From contig NMRA01000039.1 of NCBI GenBank assembly GCA_002633005.1, positions 642,291 through 706,290 of the forward strand: a DNA stretch of 64,000 bases, written 5' to 3'. This DNA is from Phoronis australis. Lineage: Eukaryota; Phoronida; Phoronidae. A program made the position numbers and the translations under genes. How positions within the stretch are numbered: the first letter of the stretch is position 1; each line of letters opens with the position of its first letter. A model generated the notes under the pieces. It was not told the DNA's origin. It made no database searches and saw nothing but the letters and a program-made list of their open reading frames with translations. Positions 48,149 through 59,997 of this stretch are shown here, one piece after another.

Positions 48149-48795
48149 GCTACAGATAAATATTACTGGATGTAAACCAAGTAGTATTTCCTTGTGGTTT
48201 ATTTTTGTCTGGATTATCAACAAAATTATACTTTTGTGATACAGTAACCTAAATACTTTCAGCACTTGGTGCAAATACATGCTTTACGGGGAGGGGGGCA
48301 CAAAAAATAACTAAGTGGTGGTTTCACGCTGAGAATTGAAGCAATTCTACCATGGGACCAAGATTACTGCCACGTAGACTTAAGATGTGATCAGTTTGGC
48401 CGTCTCAGAGCCTACTTGATCAATTACAGAATTCTGCTTAGGGTCTTATTTAATATAGATTATATACAAACATAGGCCAATCTTGAGAAAAATGTCACAC
48501 TGATCACGGACCAAGTGAAAACAACGTTGCTTTCCCCAAGGTCCACATAACCTGACATATTGTCATCGATCTACATATGTTTATTTTATTATACGGCAAC
48601 TAATGCTTGATTCCTGATTTTTTTCGTCTGTTCAATCCACATGACGCTTATACCTACTGCCATCATCACCTAGCTATTACTGCTCGTGCAGTCAGGAGTT
48701 CATGGTTGCTCCAGTGCGTAACTGGTCACCTCTAGCGACATCTGTGGTTCGCGGATCTTGAAAAGAGATCATTACACGGCAAGCCATGCAACATT

Positions 48796-49010
48796 ACCTT
48801 GTAACAGAAGCCTCTGTACTCTGATTTAGACAATCAGAAGACATAGGGATCAGTGGTTGTGCACAACTATCCATAATATCTGGGTCATTATTACTGACTA
48901 CCAAATCACATAGATACAATTGGTAGAGATGATTATTGTCAGGCAGTATTACTTCAACCTCAGTAATATTGACACCATGAACAGACCTGAAAAAATCTTG
49001 TAGTCCTGTC
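48796..49010 (-). CDS. Hypothetical minus-strand exon-like open frame
   Basis: An open frame of about 71 codons reading GLQDFFRSVHGVNITEVEVI, then LPDNNHLYQLYLCDLVVSNN, then DPDIMDSC. It runs into ACA AG followed by GTAATG, a good donor. A weak acceptor (TGAGCTGACAG) precedes it. It is on the strand of the Elk gene and upstream of exon 2, but its donor phase (2) does not match the exon 2 acceptor (which needs phase 1), so it is not an in-frame upstream Elk exon. I recognise no family. Confidence 0.2.
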
Positions 49011-49539
49011 AGCTCAGCAACCACGAATGACCAAACAATTCCAACAATTAATCCTACTCTATATGTTAGTCAGGGGTCAAACATCATAAAAACAACTGTT
49101 TGTTAAATCAACAAAAACATTTAAATTGTCTGTGCTACATGAACATCATCCACCATACCCCTTATGAATAGGTAGAATAGAAAATAAAATACCATCGACA
49201 TTGTTTCTGTAGCAGAAAATTCACAGGTGGTGGCCGAACAACACACAAGTTCAAACAATTTATGTTTAACATATGTTCAGGAAAATAACCCCCAGTGCAG
49301 CTCAAGCTGTTCTTGAGAAACAAAAGGGATGTCTGATATTTCAATTACTTCATGTAATGTACGCCTGACTACTGAAATCCTTTAAAACCTAGATTACTGT
49401 TCTCTCCAATTAACTTATCTCACTACTTCAACCTGATCACCTTTAGAACAGGTAATGGCAGTTTAATGATGGTCACAGGTGTCACTGAACAACATAGTGA
49501 GAGCTACTCAGTCAACTCACAGTCCTACACAACAAACAA

Positions 49540-50740
49540 TGCTCGCGCTTCAAACAACCAACCTGTGAATCTTCTCTGTCCCAACCAATACTCTAAACCA
49601 CGATGTGTCATGGTATGGGCGTCTCAATAACACAAAATCAAGAACAGTTTAATGCCCAGGCCTCCATCTCCCAGTTGTGTCCTCAAACAGAATCCAAAGG
49701 TTTCAGGATAACAATCCATCCAATTGTCCATGAAAACAACAGAACAGTGTAACAATGAATACCAAGGCCACAGGCCCTCTGCCTTGGTCTGCCTGTTACA
49801 ATGCCAGCACAGCAATGATTATGATACCAGCACAATAGTTGACTGCAGGCCTGCAGATACAGGCATCAATAGCTGGAGACTCCTGCTCCACAGCAACAGA
49901 CTTATGTTGATTTCAGCAGGCTCTAAGCACACACCAGAAGACCAAGCAGTAGACTACACCAGTACACAACCACTAAGTCAGAATGTTGCTAGCACTCCCA
50001 GCTGAACTTTGCTCAGAGCAGTTATTGCCACAGCCATCTGTTAGAGGCAACCTAAAACAGTCTCTTGACTGAATGCATGCCCTGTACAATGACATCTGCA
50101 GTCTCCAAACGTTTGCATTTGCGTTGGATGTTACATCAGAAATCAATTCACTGCTATTCAAGGAAGGTGAAAACACTGGACTGCACCACGATACAGTATC
50201 AATCCACACGCATATTTATAGCTACACCCACCCTGACTACACAGAGGTCTCTACGCTACAATTTCTTCGATCAAAAATTATCCGTCACTGTGTGATCCTC
50301 ACAGACAAACAGGTAGCAGCAGTGAGCACTGTCACAGCAACCTCATTGGAAATTCTCTTCACTTCTGGTTATCAGGGTGATTATGTTACATACTCATTAC
50401 AAGCTGTATTAATTATGCATAGCCTGAGATGAACAAGGCAGAATCAATGACACTTCAGGTAGGGATCACTACCTGTAACAAAGTAAATACCCTTAAGGCC
50501 TCTATGCAATTTTGTCTGCTTTTTATGCAGGGTTGCAGGGCATATAGCGGGAAAATTGGGACACCCACTGTTTTAGAAAAACGGCGTCACAAAATGATCT
50601 TTCAAAGCCCCACGAGAGTAAGAAATCATCATTACACCATGGATCGAAAGGAAATCATTGATTGCTCGGAAGTAAAGATTCGACGCCGCCAGCATAATTT
50701 ATTCCAGTTGAAAGTTTGCAACTTTGACTTGACCTAATTC
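49540..50740. other. Composition-shifted stretch, function unknown
   Basis: Less AT-rich and more CA/CAG-rich than its surroundings, with several overlapping mid-length frames (49724-50005 plus, 50073-50432 plus, 49973-50209 minus, 50429-50737 plus), none with a recognisable domain or a good splice pair. It could be an untranslated exon, a non-coding RNA or an old transposon interior. Confidence 0.25.
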
Positions 50741-52259
50741 GCACTCTGGAGGACATTAAGAGAGATATTCCAAGAAAATTATTCTCTAAAGTTTTGTTCA
50801 TACAATACCATTATCCTATTCCCATATTTGAAGCCATCACATAGATTTAAAAACATCGGCTGTTGCTATTGATTGGCACTTAAGAGTGTCTAACAGACCG
50901 ACTCTCAGTCTCCTTCGGAACACTGAGGAGGGGAAGTTCAGCTCTAAACATTAGCTAAGTTGGAATTACTCAGGATTCTCCCCAGGCAAAAATCAAAACA
51001 GCTCCAATGGTGTTTTTCCATCTTAATTTCCTTTCCGCTAACTCACAAAACAACTGCAATCGGCACACTGTTTTCACAGGCTGAAGTTGTTCATTTGTTA
51101 CAGAAAAGGAACAAAAAATGGTACAACTAAGCAACATGACTGAAATATCTCACCTATTTAGGGCACAATATACCTCTAATGCGACATTCTATTTCCAGTT
51201 TTTTATTGAAAGATACATAACACCAAAGTACTGCTTTTCCCTACCGGTATTCCAATTCCGTATCATAGCAACCACCAGATGACATTCTGTGGAAAATTTG
51301 TGGATATTCACTACGGTGTTCCAAACCCTCAAAAATTATGAGCGCAATTTTCGTAATAACTGTTCAAAAAAAGGTGAGAAGTTACGAAATTGTGATACCT
51401 TGCCTATTCAAGTACGGCTCAACAAAACTTGAAAAATGCAACTTGGAAAAATTACTTAGGATACTAAACTGTAACTGAGCTTGCCAAAACAAGGTAACTT
51501 TGTACATAAGGAAAGTCCAGCAAGACCCTAATGCTTAGTTGGCAAGAACCAAGCGAAAATGAAATAAATGATATTCCTGAAGTGAAAAACTGGAGAACTC
51601 AGCAAATGTCCGTCGATGTACCCGACATCGTCATGAAGGCATTTTTTATCAAACTGAAAGAATGCCTTGTGTGCTCGGTAATGATCGATTCCCTCCTCCC
51701 CTTTCAGATGCGTGTGTGGTGACTTTGTGGTTAACATAGGATTTTTATTAAGTCGCCAAATAAAATTTGAGGCTGTATAGGCTACCTGCCGGTTCCCCAA
51801 TCGAGGCCTGTTAAAGATTTCAGCATGGCTCAGAGGCTCAAGATTTGAAAACATGACTCGGGACTTTTCAATCACGGTGCAGCCGTAAGATTGAAAAGAG
51901 GTAGGGAGAACACTGGCGACATTCTGTGAATTTATTTATCTACATTATTTAGCTCCAGACAAAACAATGGGGTTAAGTAAGGTAAAATATCAGAAAAAAT
52001 GAAATTTACTTTCTTCCCATTTTCATAATTGATAAGAAGCACAAAATAAGCGCTACACAACGGGTATGTTCAGTACATTAGCCTATCCGTTTCTCAAGAA
52101 ATCATGAATAGTCACAAATACATAGATTTTAAAAATAAAAATAAAAATAGTGCAGGTGGTCTGAATTACACATTGCAACACCAGACGTGAGAAAGCCACT
52201 CAGCATGGTACATTATACAAGACACTGGGAGGGGGGGGCAGGGGGGGGGCGCCCTTTTT

Positions 52260-52425
52260 GTTTTATAAATAAACACATATAGACACATTCACAGGACAAG
52301 ATAAGCTGTGGAGCAAACAGACCAGACTCAAGGATCAGACACTGTGGACTCCAGTGGGATTTGAACCCACTGTTTTGAGAACAAGATGGGGACATTCAAC
52401 CATTTCCCCGCAACTTTAATACGAG
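52260..52425 (-). repeat. tRNA-derived SINE, minus strand
   Basis: On the minus strand, GGGGAAATGGTTGAATG (52392-52409) resembles an A box and AGTGGGTTCAAATCCCACT (about 52353-52371) is a near-perfect T arm with a B box. No matching acceptor stem is present, so it is not a functional tRNA. The tail shares CTGATCCTTGAGTCTGGT with the hairpin at 47488. A G-run lies just beyond the 3' end. Confidence 0.6.
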
Positions 52426-53093
52426 GAACCTTTCTGTAAACAAGCAATTTTGGAGAGTTCACCAGTCTTTAATCCTTATTATTTTTTTCATAAGCGTGAG
52501 CACGGCTTTCATTACAGAAATGCTCAGTATAATAAGAACTATTTCCAGGCAAAAGCTACCCATCCGAGTGTCTACTACCACAGTAGTACGCTATATACTT
52601 GACAAGGAAAACATTCATGGATCAAAGTATTTAACACTCAACAGACTCCTCCTTGGGTGAGCATGGATTGACTTACATAATGTCATGTCATACTGTCTGC
52701 TCACACTGCAAACAAAGGAGCAGCCTAGCCAACATCAATCTTTGGATCAATGTCCCCAATCACGACATCAATGGAGCTAATTAAACATGGATTGTTAATT
52801 GGTTATCAAGTGAGTTCCTATGCCTGCAACAATTTCACCAGATTTACAAAGCTCCTTTGGCTTTGTAATAAGCGTCTGACAGTATCCATGTGATACCACA
52901 AATTTTTGCATTATAGTAAAATCTAACAAGTTTCGAACAAAAACCAATGCCAATTTCTATCCTTTTTAATTCTTTACAGGCATTTTGGTAAAAGATCACA
53001 ATTTCTCAAAATATTGTCCGATTCTAGCATTTAGCATTATGGTGTAGAACACCAAAATGATGAAACATTTATTAAGGTCTTGAAACTTAAGCC

Positions 53094-53345
53094 CCATCCA
53101 CACACAGCCTATGCTAGAACAACTTGCACTTAAGTGCAACTTATCCCACTTTTAAATGGCCACACAGCGATTAGAAGGGGCGCGCCTTACCCTAGAACAA
53201 GTTAACCTCTCTCGATAAGGTGAAGTAAGTTGTCACAAGTGAGGTAAGTTATACTAGTTTAAACAGCGTCCACACAGCCTCCAAACTTGAGCGACAACTC
53301 ACTCCAGAAGTAACTCGTTCTAGGGTGAAGTGTGTGTGTGGATGG
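53094..53345. mobile_element. MITE with CCATCCACACACA termini
   Basis: CCATCCACACACA at the left is inverted as TGTGTGTGGATGG at the right, 252 bp overall. CCACACAGC recurs inside (53159 and 53270), and CTAGAACAA--T / GTTCTAG inverted words occur near each end. Confidence 0.65.
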
Positions 53346-54037
53346 CACAGTAACATTAGCCCGATAGCCTCAACAGCGGGTAACAATTTGCTGTAGGGCA
53401 AGTGAAATTTCAAAGCAGCATGCCCAACAGGAAAGTTCGAAATGTGAATTTGTAAATCCAGATTTAATGGCACGCTTTTCTACATCTACCTGACTGTAGA
53501 CTTGAAAGCATTACAATAATTTGGAGAAGCAAGTTTTTCCTTCGCTCAACAAACTTACTTAGTTTACTAACCCAACAGGCAAGTAATGAAAAGTTAGTGT
53601 CAAGCCCCATCATTCGCCTCTACTTATCTTTAATGAGAGAAAAACGAGAAAACAAAATTCAATTGCCTCTTAAATTGGTGAGATTACCGTATTGAATGGA
53701 GAACTACGGTGATAAAAAATTACTGGGTCGGAAAAGCATAACTGTTCTCGTCTCGCATAGAATAGTCAATATGGCTATCACCACAAGCATGTGACTATAA
53801 ACGATAAATGGCTTAATTGGCAGGGATTAGCACAAGCAATTAAACAAAAACTGCTACATATTAATGTGTTTTCTTCACACGTTTATCCATGCGAGAAATG
53901 AAATGCTTGGGTAAACTGCAAGTTACAAAAACAAAATGACACGAAGATATTGTTGCTACAGCGTCAGTAGTCAATGTGCTGATGCAAGATTGCATTAGCA
54001 AGACGTCCCGTCAAAAATCATGGGTAAGTAGACTTTT

Positions 54038-54480
54038 GCTGGTAATTAACCACTGACAACCTTATTGATAAGTCTAGCCAAATATCCACAAAACTATAGG
54101 GATCATTTCTTCAAAATATCTATGTTCTGACAGTAAAAAGCCTGTAAAATTTTATTTTAAAAATTTATACTATTTCCCATGAATTGGGTCACGTGACCAT
54201 GTCTTTCTAATAAAATTTTCCAAAAAAGAAAGATACCAGGCTAACAATACAATGACCAAATTTCATTGATACAAATATTCCAGATGGAATATCACAGAAA
54301 CTCTTCCAGTTTTCTAAATTATCATTTCGTTTTCATTTTATGCAACTTTTGATTTTTCCGAAAAAATCATTAAAGTCCTACATTTGATGGCCTCTCAAGT
54401 TAAAATGAAACAAAAGCATTGGTCTGTAACCACACTGTTTGCTTCTGTAATTTCCTAGAAGCGAGGTATAACTATGAAGT
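54038..54480 (+). mobile_element. TAGGACCTTA-family MITE, diverged
   Basis: ACAACCTTATTGATAAGTCTAGCC, ATCCACAAAACTATAGGG, GGGTCACGTGACCATGTCTTTCTAATAAAATTT and GAAAAAATCATTAAAGTCC match the family in order. The 3' terminus is missing or too decayed to place. Confidence 0.6.
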
Positions 54481-55104
54481 TTAACAATTTCATAATCATG
54501 TTAACATGATGAATTACTAACAAGTTTTTAATCAATCCTTGAAATTGGCTTATAGTAATAAAAATGTGCTGAAAACTTTCTCGTTTAAATTCGCTTCACC
54601 GAAAATGTTCTTGTGGCGAAAAAATGCCAGTCTAGTATTTTCAAAAAGCAAAGATAATCACCTCCCCTCTATTGTGAACAGCTAAAACTAGAATTCATGA
54701 TTTTATCACCAATAGGTGGCAGTGATAACACAAACAACCAATACAAGGTTTTCATCACACCAAAACAATAGCATTTCTTAGATTTGCAGCAGCATATTTC
54801 ATGCGTTATATTGAAAAAATTGGGATGATTCCAATATTTGGTGCAATGATAATCAATCTGTAATCCGGTATTTCCAAAAATATTGTTGCAGGTGGTGAGC
54901 AAGTAAACAACACAATCAGTAATAACTTACCTGAAGGTCAAAAGTATTAATTTCGTAAATTTTCAATTAAATTTTATATTTTAAACTATACTTACTTTGA
55001 TCTTTTGTAGCATTACATATGGGATACACTACTGTGAACTTTCCAATGGCAATCTGAGTAATATACTATATGGACAAAATTTTAATAAACCTGTGCCATA
55101 CTTT

Positions 55105-55322
55105 TCACCAATTTCAGACAAAATTAATGTTTCGTTTTTTAACACAATATAACATTGTTGTGAATATCCATAATTTCTGAAAGCACTGTCTGATGGTTGA
55201 AAAGCTAAACCTTGATGAATTATTCATTTAGTAATACACTATCATCCTTCAAGAAAAAGTGAACAAATGAAATGTCCCGTTTTTCGCGTTTGTTGCGTCC
55301 CAAATTGGTAAGATTTGACCGC
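55105..55322. mobile_element. CTCACCAATTTCGGAC-family MITE
   Basis: Left TTTTCACCAATTTCAGACAAAAT; right GCGTCCCAAATTGGTAAGATTTGACC. It ends about 150 bp before the THAP-bearing element. Confidence 0.6.
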
Positions 55323-55466
55323 AGTAAAGGATAGCTAAAGCTGAAGTTTTGTGAACCTATATGTCTAACTTAAACAATCATCTAGCGAGCATTCTGGCTC
55401 AATGTGGACCAAATCAATCTTCATACAGGAAGTAACCAATGGCCACCTCAGATGACCACTGGGCAG

Positions 55467-58160
55467 TTAAAGGAGAATGCCCCCCCCCCCCGGTTTAATT
55501 AGTCTTTTTACCATCTTAATCGGTCTATACTCACATCACCTCGTATACGGTCAATCTCACCTCGCCGAGAGGTGACCTGTGAGGAAGGTGAGAAATGCCT
55601 CAGCGACGTCAGTGGTTCTTCTGCAGAGTGAATGCCGCTATGGAGTGGTGTATCGTTCCCGCTTGTGCGAACTATGAAGCTACGAGGAAAGCAGGTACAT
55701 TGTTTTTTCGATTAATCCTCGAGAGCACACAATGCTTTGGAAGTGCTTTGCTAAGTATGAGGCCGTGAAACTTCTCCGTGTCTGTGGCCGGCATTTCGTC
55801 TACAGTGATTTCACTGACGATCGAATGCCAGCTTACCAAACAGCTCCATGCCAGGGCAGAAAAAAGAGACTGAGGATGAAGTCAGATGTTGTGCCTAGTG
55901 TGTTTGCGTTTGGTAGGCAGGAGACAAAACAACGCGGATCGGTTGTTGCTCAGTTTTTGATTATAGAGAATTGTGGCTGGCCATGGAAACATAAACAACT
56001 ACAATTAATTCAAGGCATGAGAACATAACGTTATATATAACCTGTTTGATGACTCACTCATTCGTCAGATTTCTGTTTGGACCTCTGGGTATAGGATGTT
56101 TTCGCCAGTTCTTTTTCCCAAACCCAAAAAACGTTGTGAGCAGACTTCTGTTTAAATGGGGTGCAAAATCAGGATGGTCTGTGAGACACATCTACGCTTG
56201 TCCAAGAAGGCGTTTCACTTGAGGAATTTCGTGGCAGCAGAAGCAAGAATCAGTTGTTTCCGTTATCGTGCAGTTAGCACACTGACACCATGACGAATCG
56301 CTCTAACGGTTTTCGGAACTAACCATATGTTCCGTTGTCTATGCACATTCCAGCACCTCTCTTGTATTTCTTGATCAGTGAATTACGGTTCGAACTGAAA
56401 GCCAATGAAACCCAACAATTGACCTGTGAAGTCTTCGTTGGATGACCACTCGTCTAAGTCGGGATAGCGAGTTGCCACGGTTGACGTTTATTATTGTGCG
56501 CTCTGTTTCAAAATGAATTATTCTCACCCTAAGCAATGCTTATATAAAACTTAAACAAAGATACAATAAACTAATTGGCCGGGCACCTTCATACTTTGAA
56601 TAATACGCTTACAAGGAAGTCGCACATTTCTAAAGATATGCGGAAATTTTCACCGCTGGTCCTTCTGAGCGGCTTGTACCAGGATCAAAGAGAGCACGGT
56701 GCTGGAATCAGGTACAAATGTGATGACCACATTGCCAGATGCCAGCAAGACCCAATTAAATGTAATTATCCGACCATAAACTGTATTAAACATCTCTGAC
56801 TACATAATGGCGAATTTTCAAAATGCATTAACCACTAGTTTTCATTATAAATGAACACCACAGCGGTATTCAGCTGAAAAAAAACAACCAAGTGCGGTTT
56901 TCGATTTTTAAAATCGAAGAACTAATAATCTAAAAACTACAACCATTGGGTACGATTGAAGATAAACTACCGCACGTATTGACATACTCGGTGGATATAC
57001 AAACGCTGATCAGAGTTAACAATATCACATGGATTCATTTTTTAATATTCTTTCAATCTCGTTTAACCACCAGATTTTTGACCAGGAACATTTTTTATGA
57101 CTGACAAAGAGCTAGAATAGTTATATAGTCCGTGCCACTGAAATTGTCCAGAGATTCCAAATCATCAGTTTGGTTATCACTATATTTGCACTTCTGTATA
57201 TATTTTATGACTTGAGTTCTAATAAAGATTAAACTTTAATGACACGTGAAATGTTTAGTGTACCTGTAATGTGGTAAGTTTAGGGATGAGCTCACAATGT
57301 ACTTAACTAATTAAGTTTAGCTGGCGATCAAAATCTACCACCGTTTTGGTAGTTGAAGTTTAAAACTTAGATGAAAAGTTACCAACCCGTTCCGGTAAGA
57401 AAAAAAAACAAGTGGGCAGAAGCACTAAAAATTAAATAAAGAAAACCAATGAGAAACTTATCATTCCTTTGGGAAGTGGCCCTTTGAGAAGATAAACACA
57501 AGTTAACATTTTTAGTCATTTTGTAATATTTATAATATACCAAGTTAAAATTACTCTCCAGTGTTGTAGGCTATAACTCTTCAAATTCTAGAAAAAATAA
57601 AAATGGGGGTACTAACAATTGTTGAGACAGTAATGCTAGCAATTACCTTTCCACTTCATTAGCTCAGATCTACATCAATACAAAGGGGCGTGCTGAATAG
57701 GCATCCTTAAAGTTGTCTGGGGCTTAGGGAATCAGACTGGTCACCAGTGTAAGCGAGAAATTCTCCACACGTTGGCCGTGTGAGTGCATGCTAATTCAGT
57801 GTTTGCTGACAGAAAGCTGTTGTGAAACAATATTTCGATGGTATATCATATGGTCAGATGTTAGGGGAATCTTTATATAGAACATTATTAGAATCGTTAC
57901 TGTGCAACTTTTGCCCCGACGGTTTTGGTTTGGAAGGGTAACCTGACTTCGCGGCCCCCCAACGAGCTAGTAAGTAGATTTGCAGTTTTGCATCCAATTC
58001 ACCAAACTAATCACGTGCACATTATTTCTTTGGCTCATTAGTATAGTCTTTTCGTGACTGGAAGTTTAGTTTCTAACTTTGGCTGGTTTATGTTTGTGAT
58101 GTCTTCAGGCCGGCCGCGACGGGCCTGATTGGGTTCTAAGCCACTGGCCGGGATAACAAG
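55467..58160 (+). mobile_element. THAP-bearing transposon, copy 1 (right boundary approximate)
   Basis: Begins TTAA AGGAGAATGCC and aligns with the element at 62818 over its first 800 bp and again over its last part (GTTAGGGGAATCTTTAT, GCCCCGACGG, AATCACGTGCACATTA, GAGCCACTGGCCGGG-like end). The middle, about 56600-57700, is absent from copy 2. It contains a broken THAP-like coding segment near its left end and no recognisable transposase core. The right limit is the last point of visible similarity, not a proven terminus. Confidence 0.6.
55640..55900 (+). pseudogene. Broken THAP zinc-finger coding segment, copy 1
   Basis: From the ATG at 55640 the frame gives MEWCIVPACANYEATRKAGT then LFFRL. 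After a frame change it continues LWKCFAKYEAVKLLRVCGRH, then FVYSDFTDDRMP. The spacing C-x4-C, then W, then C-G-R-H-F, is that of the THAP (C2CH) DNA-binding finger, which lies at the N terminus of P-type transposases and many animal proteins. The two halves lie in different frames, so this is a pseudogene or a wrongly placed intron; no AG/GT pair explains the shift. The related segment at 62992 carries its own stop codon. Confidence 0.6.
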
Positions 58161-58204
58161 CGTTTTTGTGTGTTTAGAACAGGGACTCATCTAGCGGCCG
58201 TCCT

Positions 58205-58223
58205 GGCCGTCCTTAGGACGGCC
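58205..58223. repeat. Short GC-rich palindrome
   Basis: GGCCGTCC TTA GGACGGCC is an 8-bp-arm palindrome in a GACGGC-rich stretch (58190-58280) starting CAGGGACTCATCTAGCGGCC. It may be the edge of another transposon, possibly ending near CCAGCCCTA at 58565; I could not confirm a pair of termini. Confidence 0.5.
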
Positions 58224-59997
58224 CTTTTAAAAAAATGACGGCTTTGGACGGCACGACCCAGATGGAAAAAAGACGGCCTTTTCCAAAACAACCTCGGTGA
58301 AAATGAAGGCTAAACGAAGAATTTTAACATTTATTATTAATAAATTTCATTGAAACCTACAATTCATTGTTTAAGTTCGCTAAATATTAAGAAATAACTC
58401 GACGTTAGAAACTTTTGCCGTCTATTTTTACTATAAGTGTCACAATGACGATTGGCAAATACTGGCAGCCATCTTTGGGGAGTACCTTCCTATTCTGTGA
58501 CGTCAAGGTGGCTTCATACGGAATCCCCCGCACGACTAGTGTCGAGAAATATTGCATCCAGCCCTAACTACCCGTACATGGACACTTAATCTTTGAAATT
58601 GAAGATCCCACACCCGAAGTTCAAAGGATTTGCCGTACCCCTAATACTAGTTGCCGACGCGGAAGTTAAAGCGGCACTCGATATATTTGACGGAGCAGCC
58701 AATTTGAAATAGCCGACAAGACAAAATTCTAGCACTGACCTGCCGTACAAATGCCATCAATGTTGTTGAACATGCAAACCCGCTAAAACTTAGCGCAAAC
58801 TTCCTTAATTTGTTCGCATAGCTCCATTGCAACTCGAACGAATGAATGAAAAAATATCAAAAAAATCCGCACGGCCGAACGACTTTTATTGATGCGCGAG
58901 AATGCAGTGCAAACTTTACGAGAAAAAAATGTGGTGTGTAATGTTGGTTACGTATTCAATGAATAACTTAGCATGAAACTAAATGCCTCGAAATACTTCA
59001 ACTTACTTTGGAATTCCATGATTATTGGGCGATTCGAGTTTATCCTCTGTGTGTGGCACTGCATGCCGTATATGGAAAAAAAGTAGGTCAGCCAGTCACG
59101 TGCACAGCACCTGTTACTTCGGCTGTGAACCAGGCCGGGGGATTTGGCTCTTAAACTGCGAGAAAAGAATCGTTCTTTTTAAGAATAAATTTCTTGTAGC
59201 GTACTATGAAAGACATTGATTGACTTTCAACCTGGTAAGTTTCAATTCAACCACAGGCACCTTTAAGTAGCCCTCTACAATATAACATAATAAAGAGAAA
59301 GGTACACAACTGACATTCAATATGGCCGTCTGCCGGCCACTTCCGGAATAACCCACGCACGTCAAATCTGAGAGTAATTTAACTCAAACATTTTATCTGC
59401 GACAGCAACATGTTCATTGCTTCCATTTGTTGACATCAAAACCAATAAACATCATAAATACCTCCAGATCTTCCTAGTTCAATCGTCAACATTCACGACA
59501 AAGCGAAAAGCAAGAAGACCTCATATCAGTTTCGTCTAATGCGCATGCTCATAAGGCCCCTCGCAACATCTTCAGAGCGCTTACATCAACTAAAAACAGC
59601 AACATTCAGCGAAGAGGCTCTTGACAGTAATTTACGAATATGTCGTCCTACCTCGCATGAGCATGTGAAAAAGCAGGGTTGTCTGTGGCCTCTTGAAACT
59701 TTGACCTATTTTTGCTGTACCCAATCAGCGTGCTCATAGAGTAACATATAAATAATGTAAATTACCTTTAATGGTAGCTGTCACAATACCCTGCATTGTT
59801 AAACCACTCATTACTCAGCCATTAAAGCTAAGTTAAAACATGAAGGAGGACTTTCTATAAATATCAAGCAGAAAGGGTCACACACCACAAAACAGCAGAA
59901 ATTAATGATCCAATAACATTAGGACTGCCAACAACAAACCCTGTATTTATACCATCTCTATAATTCATATACACCCCTCCATGCGTCAAATACACCT

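Noticed and set aside
51528-51875. 115-aa minus-strand frame
   Set aside because: The opposite strand is also partly open and there is no known motif or flanking splice pair.
52353-52425. A functional tRNA gene on the minus strand
   Set aside because: The T arm is excellent, but no acceptor stem or proper anticodon arm can be formed; better explained as a SINE.
58187-58570. hAT element (CAGGGACTCATC ... GCATCCAGCCCTA)
   Set aside because: The termini match only loosely and no 8-bp target duplication is visible.
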